From JALYXI01 sp963716685 (GTDB lineage: Bacteria; Acidobacteriota; Terriglobia; Bryobacterales; Bryobacteraceae): a DNA stretch of 64,000 nt. Each line of letters starts with the position of its first letter. Positions within the stretch are counted from its first letter, which is position 1. The translations under genes were made by a program, and so were the position numbers. The stretch lies in assembly GCA_963716685.1 (NCBI GenBank), contig CAVQTR010000003.1:3100001-3164000 (forward strand), read 5' to 3'. Below are positions 48,311-57,451 of this stretch, piece after piece. Under the pieces are notes generated by a model. That model searched no databases. It saw nothing but the letters and a program-made list of their open reading frames with translations, and was not told the origin of the DNA.

Positions 48311-50776
48311 TTAGTCGGCGTGCAGGGCTTCGATGACATCGACACGGGCTGCGCGGGCGGCCGGCAGCGTAGAGGCGACAACGGCGGCCGCGAGCATAAC
48401 CGCGGCGGCGAGGATGACCGGCACGGCTCCGGGCATCTGCATTTCCGGGAAATAGCTGGCGGCGAGACGCGCGGCGATGTAGCCGCAGAACGCGCCGGCC
48501 ACGACACCGACGGCAGCCATCACGGCGCCTTCCGCGATCACTCCTTTTAGCAGACTGCGCGGCTCAGACCCGAGCGCGAGGCGGATGCCGAATTCGCGCG
48601 TGCGGGAGCTGACAGAGAACGCGAGGACACCGGCGACACCGACGACCGCAATGGCCAGAGCCACTGCCGCGAAGACGCCGGAGACGAGCGTATTCAAACG
48701 GTCAGGCGTGAGCACTTCCGCGCGGATATCTTTCAGAGTTGCGGCATGCTCGACGGGCTGTTCGGCAGAGATTTCGTGGATGGTTCGCGTAATGGGAGTG
48801 ACCAGGGCGTACGGATCGGCGTGCGTGTGAACGAAGAGGTTGCCGCCCAGCATCATCTGTTCGAAGGGATGGTAGACGGTGAGGAGCGGGCCGGGAACGA
48901 TGTGCTCGTCATCGACATCGGCGGCAATGCCAATAATGCGGCGGGGGGCGGCGTTGAAGTTGGGAATGAACTGGATGACGGGGTCGGTCCAGATGAGGTG
49001 GCGATTGATGGCGTCGCGATTGGGGAACATGCGTTCGGCAACGCTCTGGCTGATGATGACGACGGGCTCGGAAGACTGGCGATCGGAGCTGTTGAAATCG
49101 CGGCCCTTGAGAATGGGAACACCGAGCGCGGCGAAGAAGCCGGGCGAGACGGAGCGGAACTGGGCGTTCATGTCTTCTTCGGCCCCGCGGCGAGCGTAGC
49201 CGTCGACGGTGAACTGGAGGCCGGCGCCGACGCTGCCCGCATCGCGCCAGGGAATGAAAGTGCCGGCAGCGACCTGATCCACGCCGGGCAGTTGCGAGAT
49301 GCGGCGGATGGTTTCGCGGTAAAAGCCTGCAATCTGGCCGGGAGTTTTGCCGTAAGACATCACAGGAACTTCGAGGGCGATGACGTGGCCGGTATCGAGG
49401 CGGGGGCCCGCCTGCTGCAGGGCAAGGAGCGTTTTGAGGAGCATGCCGGCACCGGCCAGCAGCATGAAAGACGCGGCTACCTGCGTGACGACGAAGATTC
49501 GCTGACGACGACGGGTACCGGCGGTGAGGCGCAGGCTGCTGCTGGAGAGACCGATTCCCTGGGAGGAGCCGGAAGAGGGCAGGCGCGGGACGAACGCCAG
49601 AATTACGGCGGCGACGAGGGCAAGCGCCACGCCGACCCAGAGCACGCTGGAATCGACCGTAAGATCGAGGGCGCGGACCGAGAAGCGGGAGGCGTAGCGC
49701 GCGAGGATGGCGAGGAGCGGGTGCGCGATGAGAACGCCGAGCGCGGCGCCGAGGCCACAGAGCAGGAGACTTTCGGTGAGCAGCATGCGGCGCAGCGCGC
49801 CGGCGCTGGCTCCGAGGGCCGCGCGGATGGCCAGTTCGCCTTCGCGGCGGACGGTGCGCGCGAGGATCAGATTGGCGACGTTGGAGCAGGCGATGAGGAA
49901 GACGAGCGCGGAGGCCGCGAGGAGCACCAGCAGCACGGTTCGGGCGCTCGACGTGATCTGGTCGTGAAATAGGCGGGCCTCAATGCGGAAGCCGCCTTTG
50001 CGCGAATAGGCTTCGGGGTGTTCCTTGACCATCGATCCATAGACGGTCTGCAGTTCGGCGCGGGCCTGATCGAGATCGGCGCCGGGGGCAAGGCGGCCGA
50101 AGAGTTCGGTCATGCGATGGACGCGTCCGGTGACCATGGTGGCGGAGAGGTGATGGGGGCTGGTGACGATGTTGGCGATGATCTCGGTTTCCGCGGGATA
50201 GGGGACTGAGGGTTCGAGGACGCCGACGATAGTGGCGGGGCGCGCGCCCATGGCGCTGTCGAGGCGGACGCTTTTGCCGATGACGGAGGGATCACTCTGG
50301 AGTGAGGTGCTCCAGAAGCGATAGGTGAGGACGATTGCGCCCGCGGCGCCGGGGCCATCGTCACGCGCATCGAGCAGGCGGCCGAGCACCGGGTGCAGGC
50401 CCATGACTTCGAAATACGAGCCGCCGACGACGCCGCCACGCACCTGACGCGGTTCCCCGAGGCCGACCATGGAAAAGCCCATGGTGGAAAATTCGCCGAA
50501 CGCGCTCACGGTTTTCATGCGCGCGCGCAGGTCCTGCACTTCAGGGACGGAGAACGCGGTGTTGCCGGCGCCCAGGCCAGGCGCGCTCTGGCGGAGATAG
50601 ATGAGCCGGTTCTCATTGCGGTTCACCAGAGGGCGGAGGAGGACGCCGCGCACGAGGGTGAAGATGGCGGCGTTGGCGCCGATGCCGAGCGCCAGCGTCA
50701 ACACGACGGTGATGGTGAGCCCACGGGTACGCGCAAGCGAATAGAACGCAACTTTCAGATCGCGAGTGAATGACAT
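48311..50776 (-). CDS. Orphan MacB/FtsX-like permease of the acidobacterial duplicated type
   Basis: An 821-residue membrane protein. It has two FtsX-MacB_PCD halves: an N-terminal helix (TRGLTITVVLTLALGIGANA), a periplasmic domain, three helices around residue 310-400 (SNVANLILARTVRREGELAIRAALGAS), then a second periplasmic domain from about residue 480 and three helices at the end (SSRTREFGIRLALGSEP). The GIGANAAIF start is typical of the acidobacterial permeases that lack a linked ATPase gene, and none is present here. Start ATG 50776 is behind a GGGAAG site; the frame is open further upstream without homology. Probably moves a lipid-linked or peptide substrate, or transmits a mechanical signal. 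Confidence 0.85.
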   Translation of the reverse strand: MSFTRDLKVAFYSLARTRGLTITVVLTLALGIGANAAIFTLVRGVLLRPLVNRNENRLIYLRQSAPGLGAGNTAFSVPEVQDLRARMKTVSAFGEFSTMGFSMVGLGEPRQVRGGVVGGSYFEVMGLHPVLGRLLDARDDGPGAAGAIVLTYRFWSTSLQSDPSVIGKSVRLDSAMGARPATIVGVLEPSVPYPAETEIIANIVTSPHHLSATMVTGRVHRMTELFGRLAPGADLDQARAELQTVYGSMVKEHPEAYSRKGGFRIEARLFHDQITSSARTVLLVLLAASALVFLIACSNVANLILARTVRREGELAIRAALGASAGALRRMLLTESLLLCGLGAALGVLIAHPLLAILARYASRFSVRALDLTVDSSVLWVGVALALVAAVILAFVPRLPSSGSSQGIGLSSSSLRLTAGTRRRQRIFVVTQVAASFMLLAGAGMLLKTLLALQQAGPRLDTGHVIALEVPVMSYGKTPGQIAGFYRETIRRISQLPGVDQVAAGTFIPWRDAGSVGAGLQFTVDGYARRGAEEDMNAQFRSVSPGFFAALGVPILKGRDFNSSDRQSSEPVVIISQSVAERMFPNRDAINRHLIWTDPVIQFIPNFNAAPRRIIGIAADVDDEHIVPGPLLTVYHPFEQMMLGGNLFVHTHADPYALVTPITRTIHEISAEQPVEHAATLKDIRAEVLTPDRLNTLVSGVFAAVALAIAVVGVAGVLAFSVSSRTREFGIRLALGSEPRSLLKGVIAEGAVMAAVGVVAGAFCGYIAARLAASYFPEMQMPGAVPVILAAAVMLAAAVVASTLPAARAARVDVIEALHAD

Positions 50777-50858
50777 GTGCTTCCCTTCCCGGCCGCTGGT
50801 AAGTCCAATATTGTAATTTACGGACGGGCTGCGGGCGGAGTTCAGGCGAGGATTTCTT

Positions 50859-51770
50859 CTAATGCGCCAGTCCGGGGAACAGCGCGGGGGTTTGTTCGAC
50901 GGCGAAATCCCGGAAAGCGCGCACGGCGCGGGAGGTTTGCCGGTTGCCCAGGTGCAGCAGCCAGAGGTCAAAGGCGCGAAAGCGCCACTTTGGCATGACT
51001 TCCACCAGCGCGCCTTTGCGCGACAGCCGCGGCAGGACGACCGGCGGCAGCTCTCCGATGCCGACGCCCTGGAGGATTGCCGGCGCGAGGCCGGCATAGT
51101 CATTCATTGAGAGAAAGGGCTGGAAGAAGACGGTTTGTTTGTCCCGGCCGTCCGCACTGTCGAAGATCCAGCGATCGCGGGGCTTCCAGCGGGCGAACGA
51201 GAGCAGCCGGTGCTGCAGCAGATCCCGCGGATGCCGGACGGGGGCGTGCTGCTTCAGATAATCCGGGGCGGCGAGCAACTGGTGACGGTAGCGGAGAAGC
51301 GGGCTGCCGATCAGCGAGGAGTCGGTGGACTGTCCGAGCCGGAAGATCAGGTCGACGCCGTCGGTGATGTGGTCGACGGCGCGTTCGGCGATCAGGACCT
51401 GAATGCGGACGTCCGGATGGCGCTTTTGGAAGTCGTTCGCGAGGGGAGCGAGCAGCGAATCGGAGATGCTGGGAGGGGCGGCAATGTTTAGCTTGCCGGA
51501 TACCGTTTTGCGGTAACCGGAAGCGATGCCAGCGACGGCGTCGACAAGTTGGGCGCCCTGGCGGGCATGTTCCAGAAGCTCAGAACCAACAGCGGTGAGC
51601 CGGAGACGGCGGGTGGAGCGTTCGAGAAGGCGGACACCCAGCTGCGTTTCGAGTTCGGCTATCCGGCGGCTGACGGTGGAGGTGGGCATCCTGAGCCGCC
51701 GCGCGGCTTCGGAGAAGCTGTTGGCTTCGACCACATGGGCGAAGACCACCAGCGCGTTCAGGTCCGGCAT
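50859..51770 (-). CDS. LysR-family transcriptional regulator
   Basis: A 303-residue regulator. Helix-turn-helix at about residues 18-45 (NSFSEAARRLRMPTSTVSRR), then LGVRLLERSTRRLRLTAVG and a periplasmic-binding-like effector domain from residue 90. It belongs to the CrgA-like subgroup. It is divergent from the NTF2-like gene, so it likely controls that gene and the downstream dehydrogenase. Start ATG 51770 (MPDLNALVVF) preferred; ATG 51788 adds six residues. Confidence 0.85.
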   Translation of the reverse strand: MPDLNALVVFAHVVEANSFSEAARRLRMPTSTVSRRIAELETQLGVRLLERSTRRLRLTAVGSELLEHARQGAQLVDAVAGIASGYRKTVSGKLNIAAPPSISDSLLAPLANDFQKRHPDVRIQVLIAERAVDHITDGVDLIFRLGQSTDSSLIGSPLLRYRHQLLAAPDYLKQHAPVRHPRDLLQHRLLSFARWKPRDRWIFDSADGRDKQTVFFQPFLSMNDYAGLAPAILQGVGIGELPPVVLPRLSRKGALVEVMPKWRFRAFDLWLLHLGNRQTSRAVRAFRDFAVEQTPALFPGLAH

Positions 51771-51780
51771 GAATAGATTA

Positions 51781-51794
51781 TCCCGCATGTGGGA
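51781..51794. promoter_or_regulatory. Short inverted repeat upstream of the divergent LysR and NTF2-like genes
   Basis: TCCC, six bases, then GGGA, overlapping the longer possible start of the LysR gene. LysR proteins bind short dyads between divergent genes, so this is a candidate operator half. The match is short, and chance is possible. Confidence 0.25.
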
Positions 51795-51859
51795 AAGTGT
51801 TTTGCAGTCTATCCCACTACTCGAACGGATGGAGGAAGGGTAGGCTGGATTGAGGATTC

Positions 51860-52264
51860 ATGAACAGACACGACGAAGAGCAGGCGGTGACCGCCCTGTT
51901 GCAGCGATATGAACGGGCTTTGAACGAGGCAGACACGGACGCGGTGATGCAGCTGTATACGGCAGATGGCGTGTTCATGCCACAGCACTTCCCGTCGGGC
52001 GTGGGACTGGCTTCGGTGCGGCAGGCTTACCAAGGCGTGTTTGCGGCGATTCGAGTGACGGTGAAGTTCACCATTGCAGAAGTGCAGCAGGTAGCGGAGG
52101 AATGGGGGTTCGCGCGGACGAACTCGGCGGGAACTGTTTTCGTGCATGCCACGGGCGCCACATCGGCGGAAGCCAACCAGGAATTGTTCGTACTGCAGAA
52201 GGCGCAGGGCGCATGGAAAATCGCGCGCTACTGCTTCTGCACCACGAATCCGCCGCAGGGTTGA
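51860..52264 (+). CDS. SnoaL/NTF2-like protein, SgcJ-EcaC type
   Basis: A 134-residue single-domain cone-shaped protein: VTALLQRYERALNEADTDAV then LYTADGVFMPQHFPS, IAEVQQVAEEWGFART and ELFVLQKAQGAWKIARYCF. This is the DUF4440/SgcJ-EcaC type. Such proteins are often small-molecule isomerases or binding proteins; no catalytic residues can be fixed. Its stop overlaps the ATG of the next gene by one base (TGATG), so the two are coupled. Confidence 0.75.
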   Translation: MNRHDEEQAVTALLQRYERALNEADTDAVMQLYTADGVFMPQHFPSGVGLASVRQAYQGVFAAIRVTVKFTIAEVQQVAEEWGFARTNSAGTVFVHATGATSAEANQELFVLQKAQGAWKIARYCFCTTNPPQG

Positions 52265-53253
52265 TGGAAGCCATGGCGACGATGAGAGCCGCGGTGATTC
52301 GGGAGGCGGGTGGACCCGAGGTACTGAAGATCGAAGAGGTGCCGATTCCTGTGCCGAAGGCGGGCGAAGTACTGATTCGGGTCAAGGCGTTTGGGCTGAA
52401 CCGGTCCGAAATGTTCACACGGCAGGGGCACTCGCCGGGCGTGCGGTTTCCGCGCATCCTGGGGATTGAAGCGGCGGGTACGGTGGAGCAGGCGCCGGGG
52501 GGCGAGTTTCAGGCGGGCGATGTGGTAGCGACGGCGATGGGCGGCATGGGACGGGAGTTCGACGGCGGCTACGCGGAGTTCACCTGCGTGCCGGTTAGCC
52601 AGGTGCAGGCGATCCGGAAGCGGCTGGAATGGAGGATCCTGGGCGCGCTGCCGGAGATGCTGCAGACTGCGTGGGGTTCGCTGTTCCGATCGCTGCGGCT
52701 GGCTAAGGGAGAGACGCTGCTGGTGCGAGGCGGCACGACTTCAGTGGGGCTGGCAGCCGCGGCGATCGCGAAGAACCATGGGGCGCGCGTTTGCTCCACG
52801 ACGCGGAATCCGGAGCGCATGGAGACGCTGCGCGGTTACGGGCATGGCGAGGTGATTCTGGATACGGGCAGCATCGCGGAGGCGGTGCGGAAAACGCATG
52901 CGGAGGGATTCGACAAGGTGCTGGAACTGATTGGCACGGCGACGCTGGAGGATTCGCTGCGCTGCGCGCGCGAGGGCGGAATCGTGTGCATGACCGGCAT
53001 TGTAGGGAACCGGTGGGCGTTTGAGCAGTTCGCGCCGATGGAGAAGATTCCGACGGCGGTGTGTCTGACGTCGTATGCGGGGGAGTCGCACGATTTTATG
53101 CGGACGCCGCTGGACGAACTGGCCGGGCAGGTGGGCGCGGGCACGCTGCAGGTGCAGGTGGGACGCGTGTTTGGGCTGGAGGAGATTGCGGAGGCGCATC
53201 GGGTTATGGAGGAGAACCGCGCGGGCGGGAAGATTGTGGTGGTTCTGGAGTAA
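52264..53253 (+). CDS. Zinc-independent alcohol dehydrogenase / quinone oxidoreductase-like MDR
   Basis: A 329-residue medium-chain dehydrogenase/reductase. AAVIREAGGPEVLKIEEVP and FGLNRSEMFTRQG are the GroES-like start, and LLVRGGTTSVGLAAAAIA is the NADPH motif. No zinc ligands are seen. The start is ATG 52264, overlapping the NTF2-like stop; ATG 52273 and 52282 are alternatives. It reduces an enone or quinone-like substrate. With the LysR gene upstream, this forms a regulator/NTF2/MDR set. Confidence 0.85.
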   Translation: MEAMATMRAAVIREAGGPEVLKIEEVPIPVPKAGEVLIRVKAFGLNRSEMFTRQGHSPGVRFPRILGIEAAGTVEQAPGGEFQAGDVVATAMGGMGREFDGGYAEFTCVPVSQVQAIRKRLEWRILGALPEMLQTAWGSLFRSLRLAKGETLLVRGGTTSVGLAAAAIAKNHGARVCSTTRNPERMETLRGYGHGEVILDTGSIAEAVRKTHAEGFDKVLELIGTATLEDSLRCAREGGIVCMTGIVGNRWAFEQFAPMEKIPTAVCLTSYAGESHDFMRTPLDELAGQVGAGTLQVQVGRVFGLEEIAEAHRVMEENRAGGKIVVVLE

Positions 53254-53339
53254 GCGGGGAAAGCATCACCCCGATGGTCCGGGCCGTTTTGACTTGGTCC
53301 AAATTGTCCGGATACTCGCCACGATATCTGTGGTGCCCC

Positions 53340-55001
53340 CTACTTACCGGCGCGGCCTGCCAGGTTCCACTCCGTGAACGGGGAGCGGACGCCGCGGACG
53401 CTCACGTTTAGCAGGTACGGTATGCCGGAGGCGAAGGCGCGGGCGAGCGCGGGGCGGAGCTGGTCCGGGTGGTCGATGTGTTCGCCGCCGCCCCCGAAGC
53501 CCTGCATCACGATGTCGTAGCGGGTGGGGCGGAGTTCGCAGGCCACGGTTTCACCGCCGGATTCGTGGCTCTGGAGTTCACGCTCGAGGCCCCAGCCGGA
53601 ATCGTTGCCCACGATGATCACGACCGGCAGGCCAAAGCGCACGAGGGTGTCCAGTTCGGCGATGTAGAAGCCGAGCGCGCCGTCGCCGGTGATCAGGACG
53701 ACGGGATCGGCCGGGTGCGCCAGTTTCAGAGCGATGGCGTTGGGGAGAGCGGCGCCAATAGTGGCGAGCGGTCCCAGGCGGAGCCAGCCGCCGCTGACCG
53801 TGGCGGGAGTGGTGGCACGGCCCCAGTGCGTGAAATCGCCGCCGTCCCACGAATAATGCGTGTTGGGCGGGAGCGCGGCGCGGAGTTCGCGATAGAGCGT
53901 GGCGGGATGCATGGGGAGCGCGGTATCCGCCGCCTGGTCGAGCTGTTCGTGCGCGGCGGCGCGGAGGGAGACCAGCCCATCGAACCACGCAGAAGTTTGC
54001 CAGGTGTGCTGCCGGGCGGCGGCGGTGAGGGCGCGGAGGGAGGTTTTGGCATCGGCGCAGATGGCCAGATCGACGCGGCGGTTCATGCCGAATTCCTGAG
54101 GGTGAATGTCAATCTGGAGGAACTTTGCGGCGGGGGAGAAGAGACGCGGGCCGCCGAAGGCGAGGCGAAAATCGATGCGCTTGCCGACAACGAGCACGAC
54201 GTCCGCTTCGGGGAAGGCGGTGCGCACGGCGCGGTTCAGAGAGGGATCGGCATAACCGAGGTTGCGCGGGTGGTCGTCGGAGATGAGGCCGCGCGACATG
54301 GTGATGGTGAAGAGCGGGAGCGAAGTGGCTTCGATAAAGCCGCGCAATTCGGCTTCGGCGCCGGACCACCACACGCCGCTACCGGCGATGACGACGGGAC
54401 ACGATGCGGAGCGCAGGATTTCAATGGCCTCGCTGATGGCGGCGGGATCGGGATCGGCGGGCGGCTGCGCGACAGGGAGCGGCGCGCGGGCCGGGGTTTC
54501 GGTGCGGCCGGTGAAGAGGTCGACGGGGATGGTGAGGTGCACGGCGCCTTTGCGTCCGGAATTGGCTTCGGCCCAGGCGCGTCCGAGATAGAAGGGAATC
54601 TGCGCGACGCCCGGCGGTTCCGCGGCCCACTTCACGAGCGGGCGCGTCATAGAGACCTGATCGATGTCCTGGAAAGCCTGGCGCTCCGCCATGGCGGACG
54701 CACGGCTGCCGCTGACGGCGATGAGGGGACTGCCGGCCAGCTGCGCGGTGGCGATGCCGGTGATGGAGTTGGTGTGTCCGGGGCCGCCGGTGACGAGGGC
54801 AACAGCGGGTTTGCGCGTGAGGCGCGCCCAGGCGTCGGCGGCGTGGGTGACGCCGGATTCGTGGCGCATATCGACGATCAGCAGGCCACGGCGTTTGGCT
54901 ACGGCGAGCACTTCGTTCAGGTGATCGCCGACGAGCGTGAAAATGCGATCGATTCCGAGATCGATCAGGGTGGCGACGAACAGTTCGGCTCCGGTGGGCA
55001 T
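53340..55001 (-). CDS. Thiamine-diphosphate-dependent enzyme (acetolactate-synthase-like)
   Basis: A 553-residue three-domain TPP enzyme. The Pyr domain has RHESGVTHAADAWAR (catalytic Glu), the middle domain is FAD-like in fold, and the PP domain has GDGALGFYIAELDTLVRFG then VIIVGNDSGWG (GDG-N cofactor motif). It is similar to acetolactate synthase, benzoylformate decarboxylase and oxalyl/2-hydroxyacyl-CoA lyases; which one cannot be said. No leucine-biosynthesis genes are linked, so a catabolic lyase is likelier than IlvB. Start ATG 55001 (MPTGAELFVATL); the longer open frame lacks homology. Divergent from the MFS gene with only 20 bases between. Confidence 0.8.
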   Translation of the reverse strand: MPTGAELFVATLIDLGIDRIFTLVGDHLNEVLAVAKRRGLLIVDMRHESGVTHAADAWARLTRKPAVALVTGGPGHTNSITGIATAQLAGSPLIAVSGSRASAMAERQAFQDIDQVSMTRPLVKWAAEPPGVAQIPFYLGRAWAEANSGRKGAVHLTIPVDLFTGRTETPARAPLPVAQPPADPDPAAISEAIEILRSASCPVVIAGSGVWWSGAEAELRGFIEATSLPLFTITMSRGLISDDHPRNLGYADPSLNRAVRTAFPEADVVLVVGKRIDFRLAFGGPRLFSPAAKFLQIDIHPQEFGMNRRVDLAICADAKTSLRALTAAARQHTWQTSAWFDGLVSLRAAAHEQLDQAADTALPMHPATLYRELRAALPPNTHYSWDGGDFTHWGRATTPATVSGGWLRLGPLATIGAALPNAIALKLAHPADPVVLITGDGALGFYIAELDTLVRFGLPVVIIVGNDSGWGLERELQSHESGGETVACELRPTRYDIVMQGFGGGGEHIDHPDQLRPALARAFASGIPYLLNVSVRGVRSPFTEWNLAGRAGK

Positions 55002-55021
55002 CCGTTCACAATATATAGTTG

Positions 55022-56308
55022 ATGGGAATGTCCGCGCCCGCTTCCATTTCAAACGCCGCGCCGGCCCGCGAGGACTCCGCGCGCGCATGGAGCATTGTCG
55101 TGCTGCTGAGCCTCGGGATGGTGATCGCGTATATTGCGCGGGTCAACATATCCGTCGCCGTGGTGATGCCGGAGTTCCGGAAACTGTTTCATCTGACGGA
55201 TTCGGACCGCGGTCTGCTGGGTTCGGCGTTCTTCTGGTCATACGCGATTCTGCAGATTCCGGCGGGATGGCTGGTGGACCGCTACGGCGTAAAGCTGCCG
55301 TATGCGCTGGGGTTTCTGGCGTGGAGCGTGGTGACGTCGGTAACGGCGCTGGCGGGGTCGCTCGAGCAACTGGTGGCGCTCCGCGTTTTGCTGGGCGTGT
55401 TTGAGGCGATGGCGCAGCCGGCGAGCATCCGGTGGATTCGGTTCAACTTCCCGGAGAAGCGGCGGGGGCTGGCGGTGGGGCTGTTCATGACGGGCAGCAA
55501 GATCGGGCCGGCGGTGGGGGCTCCCCTGGCGGCTTATCTGTTGAAGCAGTATGACTGGCGCGCCATGTTTTTCATTCTGGGGACGGCTTCCCTGCTCTGG
55601 CTGGTGCCGTGGCTGTGGCTGGTGCGCAATGACGACCGGCAGCGCGAACAGGCGGCGGCGAGTACGGGCGCGGCGTCGATGTCGTTTCTGCAGATGATGC
55701 GGAACCCGATCATGTGGGGCACGATTATCGGCACATTTTGCTACATGTATTTCGTTTATTTCTGCATGACGTGGATGCCGGCTTACTTCGTGGAAAAGCG
55801 CCATCTGGCACTGAGTTCCATGGGGCTGTATACGTTCTTCAGCTTCGGAGGAATCGCGCTGATGTCACCTCTGGCGGGGCTGGCGGCGGATCGGTTGATT
55901 GCGGGCGGGCGCGATGCGGTGGCGGTGCGCCGAGCGTTTGTGGTGGCGGGTTTTGTGATTGCGTCGACTGAGGTATTCGGAGCGTTGACGGATTCCGTCC
56001 CGGTGGCGCTATTCTTCGCGGTGTTCTCGCTGACTGGGCTGGGCCTTGCGACGGCGAACTACTGGGCGATCACGCAGACGCTGATGCCGGGCGGCGCGAT
56101 TGGCAGGATGGTGGGGATTCAAAACTGCGCGGCGAATCTGCCGGGAATTGTGGCGCCGATTCTGACGGGATGGCTGATTCAGCGCACGGGAGATTACCGC
56201 GCGCCCATGCAGGCGATCTGGTGCTTCCTGATTCTGGGAATCGCGGCGTACTGCTTCCTGGTGCGCGCCAAATACTCTGCCGCATATCGGGGAACTGTTA
56301 AAATTTAG
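55022..56308 (+). CDS. MFS transporter, anion:cation symporter type
   Basis: A 428-residue, twelve-helix carrier. The first loop is GWLVDRYGVKLPYALGF, the MFS signature. FRKLFHLTDSDRGLLGSAFFWSYAILQIP and PNFPEKRRG-type segments (RFNFPEKRRGLAVG) place it in the ACS family that takes up sugar acids such as glucarate, hexuronate or similar carboxylates with H+ or Na+. ATG 55022 or 55028 is the start. It is divergent from the TPP enzyme, which fits import and breakdown of a 2-oxo or 2-hydroxy acid. prfB follows six bases after. Confidence 0.85.
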   Translation: MGMSAPASISNAAPAREDSARAWSIVVLLSLGMVIAYIARVNISVAVVMPEFRKLFHLTDSDRGLLGSAFFWSYAILQIPAGWLVDRYGVKLPYALGFLAWSVVTSVTALAGSLEQLVALRVLLGVFEAMAQPASIRWIRFNFPEKRRGLAVGLFMTGSKIGPAVGAPLAAYLLKQYDWRAMFFILGTASLLWLVPWLWLVRNDDRQREQAAASTGAASMSFLQMMRNPIMWGTIIGTFCYMYFVYFCMTWMPAYFVEKRHLALSSMGLYTFFSFGGIALMSPLAGLAADRLIAGGRDAVAVRRAFVVAGFVIASTEVFGALTDSVPVALFFAVFSLTGLGLATANYWAITQTLMPGGAIGRMVGIQNCAANLPGIVAPILTGWLIQRTGDYRAPMQAIWCFLILGIAAYCFLVRAKYSAAYRGTVKI

Positions 56309-56314
56309 TTTCCG

Positions 56315-57449
56315 ATGACTCTTGAAGAACTCGAACGCGAATATACTCCTCTGCGCGACCAGGCACACGCCGTGCGGAGGTATCTTTGACTCGGCTGCCA
56401 AGCAAAGTGAACTGGGAAAGACCGAAAAACTAATCTCCGAACCGGACTTCTGGAACCAGCCGGAGCGCAGCCAGAAGGTGATGCAGGACCGCAAGCGTCT
56501 GGAAGAAGCGATTGCGCACGACGCCGGCATTGCGGCGCAGACCAGCGACCTGGATACTCTTTTCGAACTGGCACGCGAAGGTGAACGCGTGGAGCCGGAC
56601 ATTGAGCGCGAGCTGAAGAGCTTCGAGGCGATGCTGACGAAGCTGGAAGACGCGATGCTGCTCTCGGGAGAGAACGACGCGCGGGATGCGATCGTCACGA
56701 TTCACCCCGGAGCGGGCGGCACCGAGAGCCAGGACTGGGCGGAGATGCTTCTGCGCATGTACCTGCGGTGGGCGGAGCGGCACGAGATGAAGGTCAATAT
56801 CACCGACCGGCTGGAAGGCGAAGGCGCGGGGATCAAATCGGCGACGTTCGAAGTGAACGGGGCGAATGCGTTTGGCCTGCTGCAGTCGGAGATCGGCGTT
56901 CACCGGCTTGTGCGCATTTCGCCGTTCGATTCGGCGGCGCGGCGGCATACATCGTTCGCTTCGGTGTTTGTGTATCCGCAGATCGACGACGAGATCAAGA
57001 TCGATATCAAGCTGGAGGATCTGCGCATCGACACGTTTCGTTCGGGCGGCGCGGGCGGGCAGCACGTCAACATGACAGATTCGGCGGTGCGCATTACGCA
57101 CTTTCCGACGGGCATTGTGGTGCAGTGCCAGAACGAGCGATCGCAGCACAAGAACCGCGATACGGCGATGAAGCAGCTGCGCTCCCGGCTGTATGAGTTC
57201 GAGCTGGAGAAGAAGCGGGAGGAGTCGCGCAAGACCGAGGCTTCCAAGCTGGAGATCAACTTCGGCAGTCAGATTCGGAGTTATGTGCTGGCGCCCTACC
57301 GGATGATCAAAGACCACCGGACGAAGCTGGCCATCGGGGACGTGGACCGCGTGCTGGAGGGCGATCTGGATTCGCTGATTCACGCATGGCTGGTGTGGCG
57401 TAAGACCGGCAAGACAGTCGGCGACGACCGCGACGATCTGCCCGAGTAG
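56315..57449 (+). CDS. prfB: Peptide chain release factor 2, with programmed +1 frameshift
   Basis: A 377-residue RF2. The first frame runs from ATG 56315 for 24 codons to an in-frame TGA at 56387. The +1 frame continues as DSAAKQSELGKTE, matching E. coli RF2 (RGYLDYDAKK). SPF (RISPFDS) is the stop-codon recognition motif for UAA/UGA, and GGAGGQHVNMTDSAVR holds the universal GGQ. It releases peptides at UGA and UAA and autoregulates through the frameshift: low RF2 favours shifting. Length is standard. Confidence 0.95.
56375..56390 (+). promoter_or_regulatory. prfB programmed-frameshift site
   Basis: CGGAGG (56375-56380), TAT, CTT, TGA, C. An internal Shine-Dalgarno-like element sits three bases before the slippery CTT codon and is followed by UGA-C. 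This mirrors the E. coli site (AGGGGG TAT CTT TGA C). The ribosome slips one base forward on CTT. Confidence 0.95.
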
Positions 57450-57451
57450 TT

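Noticed and set aside
48746..49972. 408-residue plus-strand open frame
   Set aside because: Antisense shadow of the orphan permease; composition (Gly/Asp/Glu-rich) is typical of high-GC antisense frames.
53469..55022. 517-residue plus-strand open frame
   Set aside because: Antisense to the TPP-dependent enzyme with its full cofactor motifs.
56384..56389. Frame break in prfB as a sequence error
   Set aside because: The context is the canonical RF2 recoding site, so it is programmed.
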